Part shown: one piece after another, positions 49,374-63,396 of the stretch
Numbering within the stretch: the first letter of the stretch is position 1
Layout: each line of letters opens with the position of its first letter
Source: Ecdyonurus torrentis
Lineage: Eukaryota; Arthropoda; Insecta; Ephemeroptera; Heptageniidae
Reading direction: 5' to 3'
DNA length: 64,000 bases
Assembly: GCA_949318235.1 (NCBI GenBank)
Contig: OX439127.1
Location: 6,589,534 to 6,653,533 of the forward strand
Made by a program: the position numbers and the translations under genes
Notes under the pieces: generated by a model
The model's input: only the letters and a program-made list of their open reading frames with translations
Databases searched by the model: none
Told to the model about the DNA's origin: nothing

Positions 49374-50683
49374 TCAGCAATGTAAGTGCTGATATCTAAA
49401 TCTAAGAGGTGGAGAATAACAGAGAAAGTTAAGTCACAAAATCGCCAATAAAGGTTATCAGTTTAAAAAATTCTTAAAAATTGTCTGTCTTAAAACACGT
49501 ATGAATAGTATTTATCATTTAAAGATCTCCGGAATCAATGCAGTAGTTTTCTCAAAAGTCGCAAAAAAAAAAAAAAAAAAAAAAAAAAAAGTGGGTTGGG
49601 GGGGGGGGGGGTTGTCCTCATAAGCAAAATGTAAAATTAGGGAACTCTTATAGTTATATAGCATTCCCTTGCGCGCTAAACCGATATTTTGTGAATGGAA
49701 AATAAATAAAAATCAATGATTCCGGCCAAACCAATTTTGTTCAAAGTGTTCCACGCCTATAAGATTTTTTTTTTGCCAGGTAGCTTACGTACGATAGAAT
49801 AGGATATATTTAAGTTTAAAAGTTGAAAGCCACGGAAATTCAAGCAATAAAGTAGTTCACTCAAAATTTTGTTATAATAAAATAAATAGCACTTATAAAC
49901 GATATGGCTTGTTTTGAATAGACTCATAAATGAGTAAGAGGGAATCGCATTAGGCCGTACCAAATATCAAATTCTGTTTGCACTAAAAAAGAATGTATTA
50001 AATTTTATTTTAATATACGGTGAAATTAACCTAAAATGCATTGATGAAATTGTGATTGAGAAATGAGTGAAACCTAATTTTAATTTAGCTATCAAATAAG
50101 AATATAAATTGTACGATTATATGTGATAGGAGATTGATAGCCTTATTTATACGGCTTCATACACGTCTGACAAATAAGTACGAAAATCTCTTTTTACTTT
50201 TTACAGTTTAAAAATAAATATTATCGTACAAAAATATTATAAATGGTTAAAAAAAACTTATCTGCAATAACAGTACTTTTCTTTAGCTTCTTAATCTGTG
50301 TTGAAACCCTTTTTTATGAGTCGTATGATTTGCAAAACACCTCTATGTGTATGCACAATGCACACAAACATTAGATATTTTGTGTAATTGCTAGTCATAA
50401 TACTTTTAAAAGATTTAAATTTAATTAATTTTTAATTTTAATTTACGTATTTATATATGGTTATCTTTAATCCTATTGTATATAGAAATAAGGGAGAGGG
50501 GATAGAGCCATAACATATAAAGTATGTGACACATGCATACTGTAAATGTTATATACTTTTATTTCCATATGATGCATGTTTTCTTTAATTTTAATACTAA
50601 AGAAGAGTTTTATTGGACATGCATAAGCATAACTCAACAATTATTTTCACTGTCACAGAGGAGCATTAAAATTTTGATTATAC

Positions 50684-50843
50684 ACGGAAAGAATAAATAA
50701 CGTAATTTATGCTGCATTTATATAATTATAGCATAAATTATACTAAATTGGAACATCATAAATAGTAATGCTGTACTACATAATAATTATGCTATATAAC
50801 ATAATTTTTTATGCAATGTAGCATAAATTATGCCGTATTAAAG
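50684..50843. mobile_element. GCATAAATTATGC-type MITE
   Basis: Starts ACACGGAAAGAATAAATAAC, then GTAATTTATGCTGCATTTAT. It is dense in short GCATAA/TTATGC palindromes. Related copies are at 23385-23600, 57040-57220, 62335-62540 and 62630-62720. The right end here is cut by the foldback at 50844. Confidence 0.6.
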
Positions 50844-51143
50844 GCGTATATCACCTAGAACAAAAAAGTTGTGCAATATCCTAACAAACTGAAAATCAAC
50901 GTTGATTTCGCCAGAGTCGTTGATTTCTAATTTATTTTCCATTCACTGGCGGTCACTGATGATGTCACAGCTCGCTTAATTGTTTTACGCGCGCGTAAAC
51001 CGGGCGAGCTGTGACGTCATTGATCGCCAGTGTCATTTTGTGAATGGAATATAAATTAGAAATCAACGACTCCGGCCAAAAATAACATTGATTTTCAGGT
51101 TTGTCAGGATATTACACAACTTTTTTGTTCAAGGTAATCTACG
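50844..51143. mobile_element. 300-bp foldback MITE with a GC-rich core
   Basis: Near-perfect palindrome centred at about 50995 on ACGCGCGCGT. The outer arms include CAAAAAAGTTGTG, GAAAATCAA and GATTTCTAATTTA with their inverses. Pieces of the same family occur at 28206-28290 and near 49690-49735. Confidence 0.85.
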
Positions 51144-52453
51144 TTTTTTTTTTTTTTTTTTTTTTTTTTTTATTAATGTTTCAAGCATAATTTTTTTTGT
51201 GTGCCTAGAGATGCTTGAACCCTAATCATTTTTATTTAAATTTTTATTATTATATTTAATCACAACCTAAAATTAGAGCACGTAAATTTAAATTAAAAAA
51301 AGAGCAATAATAATGAGAAATCCAAATGAGGTTATGCGTATAACATAAAAATATAACAAAACTCACGCATAACATGAACAGAAAATAGGTTTTGCCTATT
51401 ATTACTATTCTTTTAGAATAAGATTCAAACATTTTTTATGTAGCTCTACACTAAGACATGCTGTGGTAACCTAATTTCAAGCTTTAATTTACATAATTAA
51501 ATTAGTTTTTGTAGGGTATACATTAGGTATAAATGCAGCATGATTTTAGATTTCGAGTTCACTAAATTATAAAATTTAAACATAACAAAGTGTATTTTAA
51601 TTATTATATTTTTTGTTTTGCCTAAAGATGCGTTTACGAATGAATTTGTTGATTCTAAACTAATCATAAAAAAGCTAAATATTCATAGCAAGGAAAAAGA
51701 AAATTGAAAAATCGAATCGAGTGTATGCGCATGGCATTATATAATATAAAAAAACTCTCACATTACACAGAAGTTGAACAGAAAAAAAGGTTTTGCACAT
51801 TAATAATATTAGCTTTAGAATAAAATTCAAATTTTTTTTAGGTAGTTCTTTAGTGTGACATGCTGCGCTAACCTAATTTCAAATTTTAATTAACAAATTA
51901 AATTAGTTGCAGCAGTTTAAACATTAGATATAATTGCTCAGAGAGACTTGAGTCTATAATAAAATGTATCATTAAAGCAACATAAAAATATTATGTTTTA
52001 CAGTATATTCATTGGTGCATGCTATTTTATTTAGCATCCATTGCAATAAAATGAGAGAAATTCAGAATACATCACGTGTAATTAATTTTTGCGTGTTCAT
52101 GTAACTCATCGGTTTAGCGCATGGACGGGGGAAAAGCTAAGGGTACCCTAATTTAACATTAAGCTTATGAGGAAAAACACGCTTTTTGTGTTTTTTTGAG
52201 AAAACTTTTCCTCCGATTCTGAGGAAATTTAAATTAGGAATACAAGACATACTTTTACTTGTTTTAAGCCATAGAAAATTTTAAAGAATTTTTTAACCGA
52301 TGATTATCTCCTTTTCCGTTTACTATAGATTTTTTTTAATGCTGCTGAAAATGTATTATTTTGTAACTGCATATCCAGTCTTGGATAGATAAACGTGAAA
52401 ACATGCACATACAGGAAGAAATGTAAATAATGCCGTAATTCATTAGTTCATTT

Positions 52454-52801
52454 TAAAGCCATAGACCACATAAAACCACATGACATGTGCTTTTTAATGA
52501 ATAAACACGAAATGGGATCTTCAAAACTGATGACAATTTTTATCAGAATGTTATTGTAGCTCCACGAGAAAGCGTAAAAAAACTGCAAAGTATGCACTTT
52601 GCGTGAAAATTCATGTTTATGACGTCAGAAACATGCAAAAATTATTATGAAAATGTTGGGCGGGTTGCATAAATCAAATATTCTGATCACTGCTACGGGG
52701 CCACTGTTGGGTTTTGAGACAAACTAATGTTATTTATGTAAATCCCATCAAGTGTTTTGTGATATAAATGCTTATGTTTTTTTCTGGTCTATTCCTTTAA
52801 G
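52454..52801. mobile_element. Dispersed non-autonomous element, ATAGACCA ends (copy B)
   Basis: Duplicate of 12735-13083. Confidence 0.75.
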
Positions 52802-54981
52802 AACGTTAATTTAAAAAAAAAAAAAAAAAGCCCAAACAATATATTTTTATGGTTCAATAGTCATAATGCAATAGCAAACGCTGCAGCATTTAACAAATTA
52901 CGCTAAAAATTCGATAGTATATTTATTAATTACCTATATAGTATTTTTTGTCCGTACTTCAATTTTGAAACATTTTATGCTGGGGGGGGGGGGGGGGGGG
53001 AGAAAATAAATATTGAGAAAAACTACCAGCAAATGTGAGATGTCAACCACAGCTACATCCGCGCGTGTACAATGTCCACGTGGCGTGTTGTCCAGCAGCA
53101 ATTTGTCAGGGATCCATATGGTTAGAAGTCTTGGATCACTCACTTACTCTTTCAATAAAAAAAGTGATAGAAGTTGTACAGAATTTGCGACACTATGAAA
53201 ATGTAAACAATCACGAGCTTATTTCATCGGGACAGCTTAATTTATTTCACAATAATAATAAGTAACTTTATTAAGGCGTTGTGAGGGCTTGACCGCACTG
53301 TTTTACAAAACCTTGACCACAACATTACAAGTAAACTTTACATAAGCAAAAAAAAAAAAAAAAAAAAAAGATACAGCATTGAAACAACACATAATATTAT
53401 AACAAATTAAAATTTATACATTGCTAGAATTTTCAAATTTAATATATAATTTTTTCCATAAATTATGAGAGAAATATACAAAAAAAAGTTTTTTCCATAA
53501 ATTATGAGAAAAACATACAAAAAAAAGTTTTTTTTTGCTTATATTAAATATATAATTATAAAACAAGAAAATTTAAATATACTAGACATAGTTAGATTAT
53601 TAAAGTTTTGTAAATAATGAGCAAGTATATAAAATAAAATACAACCGGCAATTTTATTTCACATTCTAAAACAGAAAAGTAAATCGTAAATCTAAATCGT
53701 AATCTAAATCTAAAATTGTAAAATGACGTCTCGGGCAGCAACGTTGTGCATTATGCATGTGAGCATAAGACTCCAAAAAATTAACTAAAACAACGCAAAA
53801 ATTAGAAATTTTCACATCTATCCATGCAAGACAAATTCCTTTTTAATAAATATGTTGTAATCGCTTGCATTTTTTTTAGTCATCCTCATTCATATACATA
53901 CACGACGCATATAATTTTGTTTTACAAATTTCTTTCTTTCATGCTTCAAATGTGAATACTTTATACTAAACAATCTTATCAACTTTTAATTATATTTTAT
54001 ATCCTTTTTACTACTGTATAAAGTTGATGAGAGAGAGAGAGAGAGAGAGAAGGCAGGTTTGATGCTTGCTATAGCGAGTTGCGACTAACAGCGCTCACTT
54101 CAATCAGGCGCACATAAGCTTGTAAGAGGTACAGTAATGCTCTAGCTTAATACATCATGAATTACGTCACTCTTATTATCAATATTTTTGTCCCATATTA
54201 TAATTTTCCCGTTTTGCTTACATAAAATATTAGAATGTAATGTACACTGGACTATGATAATATACAGTATTTTACTAGTAAAAAACTCACGCTAAATTTG
54301 CAATTTAATTATGGATGAGAAATACAAGCACTGGATTTAAATGGTAAAATATATTATCGCGGTACTGTGCTCACTCGGGTAGATGAAATGTTACGCAGTA
54401 AAGTCTATTCACAATGACACGTAAATTCACGTAACTTTCACGTTATAATCCAAATGACATTGATTTATCTTTACGTAAGAGTTATGTGTATTTACGCGTC
54501 ATTGTGAACAGCCCTTTATGGTGTATACGTGCCAACTGTTTTTATATCTTTTTTCTCCTCGTAAAGTTGACGTGAAGCAGAATGTGTAACAAGTATAAGA
54601 AAGAGGATCAGCCTCTCAAAATAATACGAAATAATAAGAAATGCGGAATGTCCATAAAATTTGTTTTATTATTATTATTATTGTAAGTTATTTCCAAGGT
54701 TTATAATAAACCTTGGTTATTTCTATATTGTGCCACAGTTTAACTTTTATTATTAATTAATTAATACACGAATAAAGATTCATGAAACAAAATTTTACTT
54801 ACTGTATATAAAGTTATTTATACTATAAAAACAACTAAAAAGATCCTCAAAATATTTATTTTTTCCTTTTACAATAATAATAATAATAATAAAATAGTGA
54901 TAAAGTTGTTCTATTTTAGCATTATTTATGTAATAATAACTTAAATGCGGTATCAATAACGTAATTTATTCTTTCTTTCTT

Positions 54982-54982
<1 letters not shown>

Positions 54983-55055
<73 letters not shown>

Positions 55056-55056
55056 G
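54983..55056. repeat. (GT)n microsatellite
   Basis: Copy B only, followed by GA-rich sequence at 55073-55215. Confidence 0.95.
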
Positions 55057-55179
55057 TGTTTGTGTGTGTCGAAGAGAGAGAGAGACAGACAGACAGAAGG
55101 GAAAATAAGTAGAAAAATATACACAATAACCCTGTTAACTAAAATATATAGAAAAAATATAGAAAAAGTTTCGTATTTT

Positions 55180-55219
<40 letters not shown>

Positions 55220-56795
55220 AAGTGACACGAAAGAATACATAAGGTAAAAAAGCTGCGACCATATCATTTCAGCATTTATTAGGCTAAATTAAAACTTTAA
55301 ATAAATAAATAATTATTCTGTTTAACATAATATATTTTCTTTATAGTACTGTTATTATGCACTGCAGTATAATTTAAACTGCATTGAACAAATGTTCTAT
55401 AAAATAGTTAAGCATAATTACTACGTGGTAATTGTTATTCATGAATGATATAAATATTGTGGCAAGTTCTTAAAGTTTTGCTCATAGCCATCATCATATG
55501 ATCACAAGAAATGTTCAATTTTAATTAATAGGGCGAGAGTGTTGAATTTTTATATTATAATTTGTTCTAATATTTCGTATATTATGTAAAGTAGACAGAC
55601 TGCTATACTTTCATTGCAACATACTGAATTGTTTAATGTTATTCTGATTTGAACTTTAATTTTACTTCGCATATTAGGAAATATTTAGTTATGTATTATA
55701 TATATAGGAGTTAAATGTATTTCTCATAGTAATATAGTAGCGTGCTTTCGCTTTAAGTCAGGGCAATAAATATTTTAAAGAATAAGAAACAACATTATTA
55801 TTTAAACAACATTATTTAAACATAATGTTATATGTGGACACAAAATAATGTTGATAATAAATTTTTGTTTTTATTATTTCATAAAGTGTCGTCACTTATT
55901 TCCGGTTCAGTTGATAGGACTCATTGTCCTGACAGTGCATTTTGTTCAATAATCAATAATTCATTATGTATATTTGATCTGCTGCTAATTTGTTGTTTGA
56001 ACAATAAAGAATTTTATTTATTTATTTGAGAATAGTCTTGTATTTACTTTTTGGCACTCTGTCAATATATATTTTTTTCTATTACCTATTTCTTTTAATG
56101 GAGAATATTTTTGCCATCATTCTCCGTATATATACAAGATATTTCCAAAACAGAACATATTATGTTCAAAGTAAGTTATATAAAATTAAAAGTTGTACTA
56201 ATTATGCTATCTCAATTTCTGGTCTCTGCATGCAACAATTTATGCTATGCTGTGTAATAACTGTATAAATGTTTAAAAAAATTACAAAAATAAAAACTGT
56301 GTTTTACAGAAAAAATATTTATATATTCTATTTAGCAATATTAATGTTGTATAATTATGATATGAGTCAACTAAATTACGCATAGTCTTTCCTTTCCTTG
56401 TAGAAACAGTAAAAAAAACATTATAAAAGCATAAAAATGTTTCCAAATTACAAATTTCAGCAAAGAAAAAGTTAAAACAGCTAGGTTATTATTTTGCTCT
56501 GCATGACATATTAAGTAGTATTGTTGCTCAATCTGTCTTATCCTGAGCTCGTGTAGCGTCCTAGAACGCAGTACACTTGTCTGATGCTCTGCTCGATGGC
56601 AAAGCCTCCCCACTCTCTCACTCATTCAAGTGTTGAAAGTATTGCAGCAAAGCTGGCTTAAAAGTAATTTTGCTGTACAACAAAACTCAGACAACTTTGT
56701 CAACTTCTCAGTTTCAAATATTTATGAGCAAAAATCATGTTGATATAATTGAATTAAAAAAAACTGATAAAAATACAGAAAAAAGTATGTGTGTG

Positions 56796-56964
<169 letters not shown>

Positions 56965-58015
56965 ATGCAATTAATGCATTCGTTAAAATTCTCCCTGTTA
57001 AAATAATCAAATGATGAGTTTAAAAAAAGGTATAACACGCTTGGAAATAATAAAGTACATAATTTATGCTGCATTTATGTTATTATACCATGTATAATGC
57101 TAATTTGGAACAACATAACATTAATGCCATGTAACATAATTATTATGTAGTATAGCGTAAATAATGCTGTATTGAAATAATTGTGCTGAAAATGTGCTAG
57201 CATTATTATTACGTAATTACTTTTTGTCAATGAATATATTTAACTTGAAATTTAAAATGTAACAAAAAAAAAGGATATGAATATAAGAACACAATAATAT
57301 GTTACCTTATAAAAGATATTCCATTATTGATTAGCTATAATTTTTTTTAGGGATTGGTCACATGGTTTCAAATGCATGTTAGAATATTTTGCTAATGCAG
57401 TATATAATAGAAAACACAGTATATATTGTATACCAAGGCTGAATCTGTAATATGTAAGAACACTTTTACAAACGCAATTAAAGTTTGTTTGTTTTGAACT
57501 ACTCACTGTCAGTAACGGTTTAAAAAATTGTTAAACTATTTATATACTTCATATAAAACACAAATCAATATGTCTATTATTTCTCATTCAATTATAAATG
57601 GAAGCGGTGCAATAGTTATCTTAAACATTGCAGCAACGACAAACGACGACATCAAACGTGTTTCTCCGCATGAGCGTATTTTTAAAATACGGGACACTTA
57701 ATTGCTAAGGAAATGTAACTTTACTTTCTGATCTGCTTTGCATACTGCCTTCACACCAAAATAATGATCAACTTGTACAACATAATACTTATAGTTGTTG
57801 GACGTCTACACAGTTTGGTATTCCCAATATAGATATATATTTTATATTTAAATATTTATGTAGCGCTTATTTAGCTACTATGACGTAATTATGAAGCACA
57901 TATTACGTAATTTATACTTTCCATGTGCATATTGAAAATTATGATATATAATAATATATAATAAAGAAAAAAATAGTTTTATGTGTATGTATACGGACAC
58001 TCAACCTTCTATAAT

Positions 58016-58175
58016 TCGATGCCGCTTTCTTAAAAAAAGGTCATCTGAAGTAACAGCAGTTTTGGCAGATTTAATCTTCATTAATGGAGCTACAGTTGTC
58101 CTGCGAGGTTAAATCTGGCAATGCTGCTGTCACTTAAGATAAAATGTTGACCATTTTTGAAAATAAGCGGCATTG
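58016..58175. mobile_element. Foldback MITE, about 160 bp (copy B)
   Basis: Duplicate of 16782-16948 with a small deletion in the left arm. Confidence 0.7.
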
Positions 58176-58285
58176 CTTTGATGGGTATAGATTTAGAGCA
58201 GTCTGAGTGTACCTTCTACATGTGTATGTGCGCCTGATCAAAGTGAAGCAGCAATCAATCAAGCAACCGGCCTTCTCTCTTGTCT

Positions 58286-58327
<42 letters not shown>

Positions 58328-58883
58328 GCAATGCAAAATCTAAGTAAGTCAATGTCCTACTGAGAATGTCAGATTAAATGCGCAATGTGGTGCACATTTG
58401 CTCTGATATTCTCACTTAGACACTTACTGTATAATATACTGTGCTTGCTGCTTTTTGTTAAAAAAAAATAGTATGTTTTGAGTGAAGCTAATAAAATACT
58501 GAGCTGGTATGGTCCTACATGCATTCTATGACGACGTACAGCATTTAGGAGGTGCATAATGGATGTGATTGCACCGTCAAGCTTGCTCATAGTTTCCACG
58601 ATTTCTCTATGCAAATGCCGGGCTGTGTAATTAGGCCGTGGCATTAGCAGTTTCTTTTGTACGTGTTGATAAAATATTGTCTTGACGGAACTTTAGAGAC
58701 GGTCTAGCACGATAACTAATATGGCAACAATAAAGTTTTAAACTATTATGTCGTATAGCATATTTATTTTTGAATTTTTCATTTTAGCAACATTTATGCT
58801 TTATTTACGGAATTTTGGCAAAAATAGATTAAATTATTCTGTTTTTTCGCAAAGACAACTAATTATATTTGTGACATTTTATA

Positions 58884-59535
58884 TAGGCTGACCATAATTA
58901 AAAGTGTGCAACCCGGGACACTGCAGAGCAATGCACAGAAGAGACCAAGAGGCCCGCGCGAAGCGCGGCCGGTGGTCCCCGCCGGAGGCGAAAAATTTTC
59001 AGAAAAGGGGGCGTGGCCTCCGAAATTTCATCAGTTTTGTGTCTATTTGCAACAGTTTATTTAAAAGTACATGGATTTTTTTCAATGCTTTCTGTCGTCT
59101 ATTTTTAAACTTTTCCCTGCAAATAAAAAAAAATAATAATAAAAAAAAAGTATGAAACAATTTTTTAATAATTAATAATAGTTATATCACAAATAACATA
59201 CGTAACCGACGTAACGTATGGTATGTGATGTGTACGTCCTATTTGAGCCGAAACACCCACTCTAAAAAAAAAATTAAAAAATAAATAAAAATTTGGCGTA
59301 ACTATGGTGTATAATTTTAATATGCTACGAAAAATATTACGAAAAAGCATCGACTATCTTTTGACTTTTTTTTTTTTTTTTTTTTTTTTCTCCGCGAGCT
59401 TTTAATTGTATACTTTTTATTAAAATTCCTGCAAAATATAAAACCGGGACATTGACGATTTTTGCAAAATCTTGCCGGGACTTTAGTGTTGAAACCGGGA
59501 CTGTCCCGGCTAATCCGGGACGGATGGTCAGCCTA
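58884..59535. mobile_element. hAT-like element, 652 bp, copy B only
   Basis: Inverted ends TAGGCTGACCAT / ATGGTCAGCCTA with 8-bp duplication ATTTTATA (58876-58883, 59536-59543). Copy A at about 17480 has the uninterrupted site. Inside are GC-rich segments (GCGCGAAGCGCGGCC) and a GGGGGCGTGGCCTC run shared with the element at 24272. No transposase frame. Confidence 0.87.
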
Positions 59536-59833
59536 ATTTTATATAACTTAGAATGTTCACTCGATTATAATAATAAATAGTACAGTATATTTTTATCATA
59601 AGAATAGTATTGCAAAATTTACAACATACTTTATTAATACAGTTTGCGTCCTCTAGTGTTAAAATATGACATTACAAGCATGTGTATAAAGCAAATATAA
59701 GAAATAAAACGGATCATAGTTTTTTTTTCTCCCTCTTTCTTGCTTTTCCATCTATGCTGAGCGTGGAGCTCCACTCAACAATAAAGACAACCTCTTGTTG
59801 AGTTATGTCCTTCCAATATATCTCGTAGTAATA

Positions 59834-60123
59834 TTCATTCATTCATTCATTTAGTAATTCATTCATTCATTTTAAAGATTGACGCCGTGAATCAATAACA
59901 TGGACAGTATAGGAAAATGATTCATTTTGCCAGCGTAAGAATACTAACGTAAGCAATATTTATGACCTTTAAATTAATTAAAAGCTTAAATTAGTATATG
60001 TCAAGAATGTGAAAAAAGTACTAATAATCTAATAAAAAAAAATTAACCATTGTCTCAAAGAATTAGACTAAAACGAAGTTTGTCCTAACATTAAATATGA
60101 CGTCATGTGCATACACCCTGTAC
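59834..60123. mobile_element. TAGGGTGTATGC-family MITE, degraded (copy B)
   Basis: Duplicate of 17793-18125 with an internal deletion near 60080. Confidence 0.62.
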
Positions 60124-60573
60124 AGTATGATAAGTATGTACATATTGTACGCTTTTATCAATTGTTTTCTAGGTGAAGTGAAATGAAACTATTACAATAT
60201 TTGTGCCACAATTTGAAAAAAAAGGTTAAAGAAAGAAACCTTACATGGAAATCATAATTTTTTTAAAACCTTTAAGACATTATTAAGATATACATTAGTA
60301 ACTCTTTAGTACAAACCAATAACTTGGTTGAAAAAAGTTTAAAGAGTAACTCGTTAGCATAAACATAATTTCTTTAGCGGTAAATAGTTAACTCTGTAGA
60401 TTCTAAAAAACTTGGCACGTATCTAATGAATTTGTTATATAAAAAAAATCTAAATAGTTATTCTGCTGTATCAACTTCTTAGTGAGCAAAAATTTAGTTG
60501 CGATAAATTATTAAGAGAAAAAAAGATAAATAAGAAAAAAGTAAGCTGATAAAAATAGTGAAAATAAGAGATT

Positions 60574-60746
<173 letters not shown>

Positions 60747-61749
60747 GACCATGCAATCAATGCATTCGTTAGATGTTTCCCAATATGTTAAAACAATCGA
60801 ATGAGTTTTAAAAAGGTATTTTATATCATTCCACATTACATTCAAAGTATAACAATAAATAAATTATATAATTGTAAGAACTTAATATAATGCTACCTTA
60901 TAAAAGTTATTTAATAATTGATTGACGATAAACATTTTTGTTAGATTATTGGTCACAAATTTTCAAATTCAAATTAGAATATTTGCAATCTTTATATTTA
61001 AGAAGACTTTTATAAGCGTATTTATTATTGTTATTATAATTCTAATTTTTAATTTTAATTTTTTTGCTACTCACTGTCAATAACGGTTTAAAAAATTGTT
61101 CAAAAACACATTGAAAAAAATTTCTAGTGTTTTCCATATAAAGATATCTCATGTAATGGTGCAACAGTTCACTATAAACAATTACAGCAAGAACAACTAA
61201 AAATGCGTTTCTTGCCATAAGCGTATTGTTTAATTAGGGGACCCTTAAATTTTCCTGCATACTTTACCAATAAGTTCCATTATTGGAAACTGATTGGCAA
61301 CTTGACAAATTTATTTAAAAAAATGTACTTTTTAAAAACAATCAACATTTTCTAATCAATGTTTGGATCTGCTTTGCATACTGCCTTCACACCAAGAATT
61401 CACACCTACGTGACGAGTAAAATAAATTGTGTAAAAATAGTTATCATCTTGTACAACATAATACTTATATAGTTTCTAGACGTCTACATTTTTTGGTACT
61501 CCAGACCTAGATAGATATTTTATATTTAAATATTCATGTTGTACATTTAGTATTATTTCTGCTACTATGACGTAACTATGAAGCACAAATTACGTAATTT
61601 ATACTTTCTGTGTGCATATTGAAAATAATGATAAGGATAATAATATAATAAAGTAAAAATTATATTTATGTGTATAGGTATAGCTTTTACAGCTTATGTG
61701 CGCCTGATCAAAGTGAAGCAGCAAGCAAGCAACCGGCCTGCTCTCTTGT

Positions 61750-61786
61750 CTGATCTCTCTCTTCCCCCCCCCCCTCTGTCTCTATC

Positions 61787-61849
<63 letters not shown>
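61750..61849. repeat. (CT)n-rich array with a C10 run
   Basis: Follows AGCAACCGGCCTGCTCTCTTG. The same flank precedes the array at 58289-58324. Confidence 0.93.
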
Positions 61850-61854
<5 letters not shown>

Positions 61855-62334
61855 ATAATTATACATAACGAACTACTAACGAGTTGTCATTGCGTTGAAA
61901 TTTTTTATCTGCACTTATCACGAGAGCGGAAAATGTCCCATCTACTGCTGGAAACTATATACTAAGTTATTTTATATTTATTATTATCATTTAATTAATA
62001 TTTATAATTATATAATTCTAATAAAAAAAATTAACTGATGTACAGTTTAAACTGCTGGACAAATATGAGAGAATTATTCGCCTAATTTTGCCTACGAAAA
62101 AGATGATATTAAATATTATAATTATGCAAAGAAATGCGTCGAATTGAGAAATTGAGGTGAGATAAATAAATACGTAAGAACAATAAAAAGGCTGATAAAA
62201 ATAGAGAAAATTAAAGTGTGTGTATGTGTGTGTGTGAGAGAGAGAGAGAGAGACAGTGACAGACCATGCAATCAATGTATTCGTTAAAATTTTTCCTTTA
62301 AAAATATTCAAATGAGTTTAAAAAAAGGTAATTC

Positions 62335-62540
62335 ACACGAAAATAATGAATTACGTAATTTATGCTGCATTTATGTCATTATTACATAAATTGGAGCTAA
62401 ATTGAAACAATATTAATAATTATGCTGTACAACATAATATTTATGCTAGTTAACATAATAATTAGGTATAGTATAGCATAAATTACGCTGTATTGAACAA
62501 ATTGTGCTGGAAATAAACTAGCATAATTATATCGGTGTCA
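62335..62540. mobile_element. GCATAAATTATGC-type MITE
   Basis: Contains ATTACGTAATTTATGCTGC and ends in CTAGCATAATTAT. It has the same motif order as 50684 and 57040. Confidence 0.6.
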
Positions 62541-62737
62541 TATTATTGTCAGTGCTACTGATAGTAAAAAATATCACATTTAAAATGAACAATCAAAGAT
62601 GCACATAGACACACAAGGACAAACACAAACAATTAGTAATAATTTTGCTAGCTCATTTTGAGCACATTTTATTTAATACAGCATCATTTATGCTATACTG
62701 CATAATAATAATATTTCATAATTAAATACCGAGCTAG

Positions 62738-62985
62738 TACATGGCCGAGTGGTGAATTCAGTTGACTCGTAACTGCGAACTTCTCACTGAGTATATAGGC
62801 TCAAGTCACTGATGAGTGTATACGTCCAGTGTGAGAGCCCAACACGTTGACAAAGCATTCGGAAGTCTCATGATTGATGTGATTCCACCGTCCAGAATAC
62901 CTATAGTTTCCACGGTTTCTCTAGTCAAATGCCGGGCTTTGTAATAAGACTACTGCACGGCCGACTCGTGTGCACAGTTTCCATA
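62738..62985 (+). mobile_element. SINE-like element with tRNA-Ser-like head
   Basis: ATGGCCGAGTGGTGAATTC matches the A-box region of serine tRNAs, and GGCTCAAGTCACTG lies at the B-box distance. The body (GATTCCACCGTCC, TTTCCACGGTTTCTCTAGTC, AAATGCCGGGC) is shared with 17125 and 58525. It does not fold as an intact tRNA. Confidence 0.5.
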
Positions 62986-63070
62986 AGACAATGTCGGTAC
63001 CAAGGAGACTAGGGGAAAAATATGTTACATGGCAGAACTATTATGTCGTCTTTCATAATTCATAATTCCT

Positions 63071-63396
63071 ATTCATTCATTCATTCATTCATTCATTCAT
63101 TCATTCATTCATTCATTCATTCATTCATTCATTCATTCATTCATTCATTCATTCATTCATTCATTCATTCATTCATTCATTCATTCATTCATTCATTCAT
63201 TCATTCATTCATTCATTCATTCATTCATTCATTCATTCATTCATTCATTCATTCATTCATTCATTCATTCATTCATTCATTCATTCATTCATTCATTCAT
63301 TCATTCATTCATTCATTCATTCATTCATTCATTCATTCATTCATTCATTCATTCATTCATTCATTCATTCATTCATTCATTCATTCATTCATTCAT
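63071..63396. repeat. (ATTC)n microsatellite, about 81 units
   Basis: Uninterrupted 326-bp tetranucleotide array at the 5' end of a degraded TAGGGTGTATGC-family MITE (ATTGACGTTATTACTCAATAA follows). Confidence 0.97.

Larger units (their letters stand above)
47897..52337. other. 4.4-kb copy-B-specific block, no genes
   Basis: Copy A is continuous here (TTCTACTAATGCTACTG at 12611). The block contains the MITE at 48620, poly(A)/poly(G) runs (49306-49372, 49563-49608), the MITE at 50684 and the foldback at 50844. Its right end (about 52070-52335) resembles 27705-27915, the sequence just left of copy B. No coding frame is supported. It may be a composite insertion, or a loss from copy A. Confidence 0.65.

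Noticed and set aside
55820..56268. Frames of 65 and 80 residues suggesting a LINE 3' coding end
   Set aside because: The AATAAAG and (TTTA)n tail hints at a non-LTR remnant, but no reverse transcriptase or other motif is present and the frames are AT-rich noise.
57324..57506. 60-residue minus-strand frame with hydrophobic residues, considered as another receptor exon
   Set aside because: The related sequence at about 60910-61070 does not keep the frame, and no receptor motif is seen.
59165..59350. Small frame in the hAT-like element as a possible transposase
   Set aside because: Only 61 residues and no BED finger or hATC motif. The element is non-autonomous.
62738..62830. Functional tRNA-Ser gene
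   Set aside because: The A-box matches but the cloverleaf and acceptor stem cannot be formed, and body repeats follow, so it is a SINE head.
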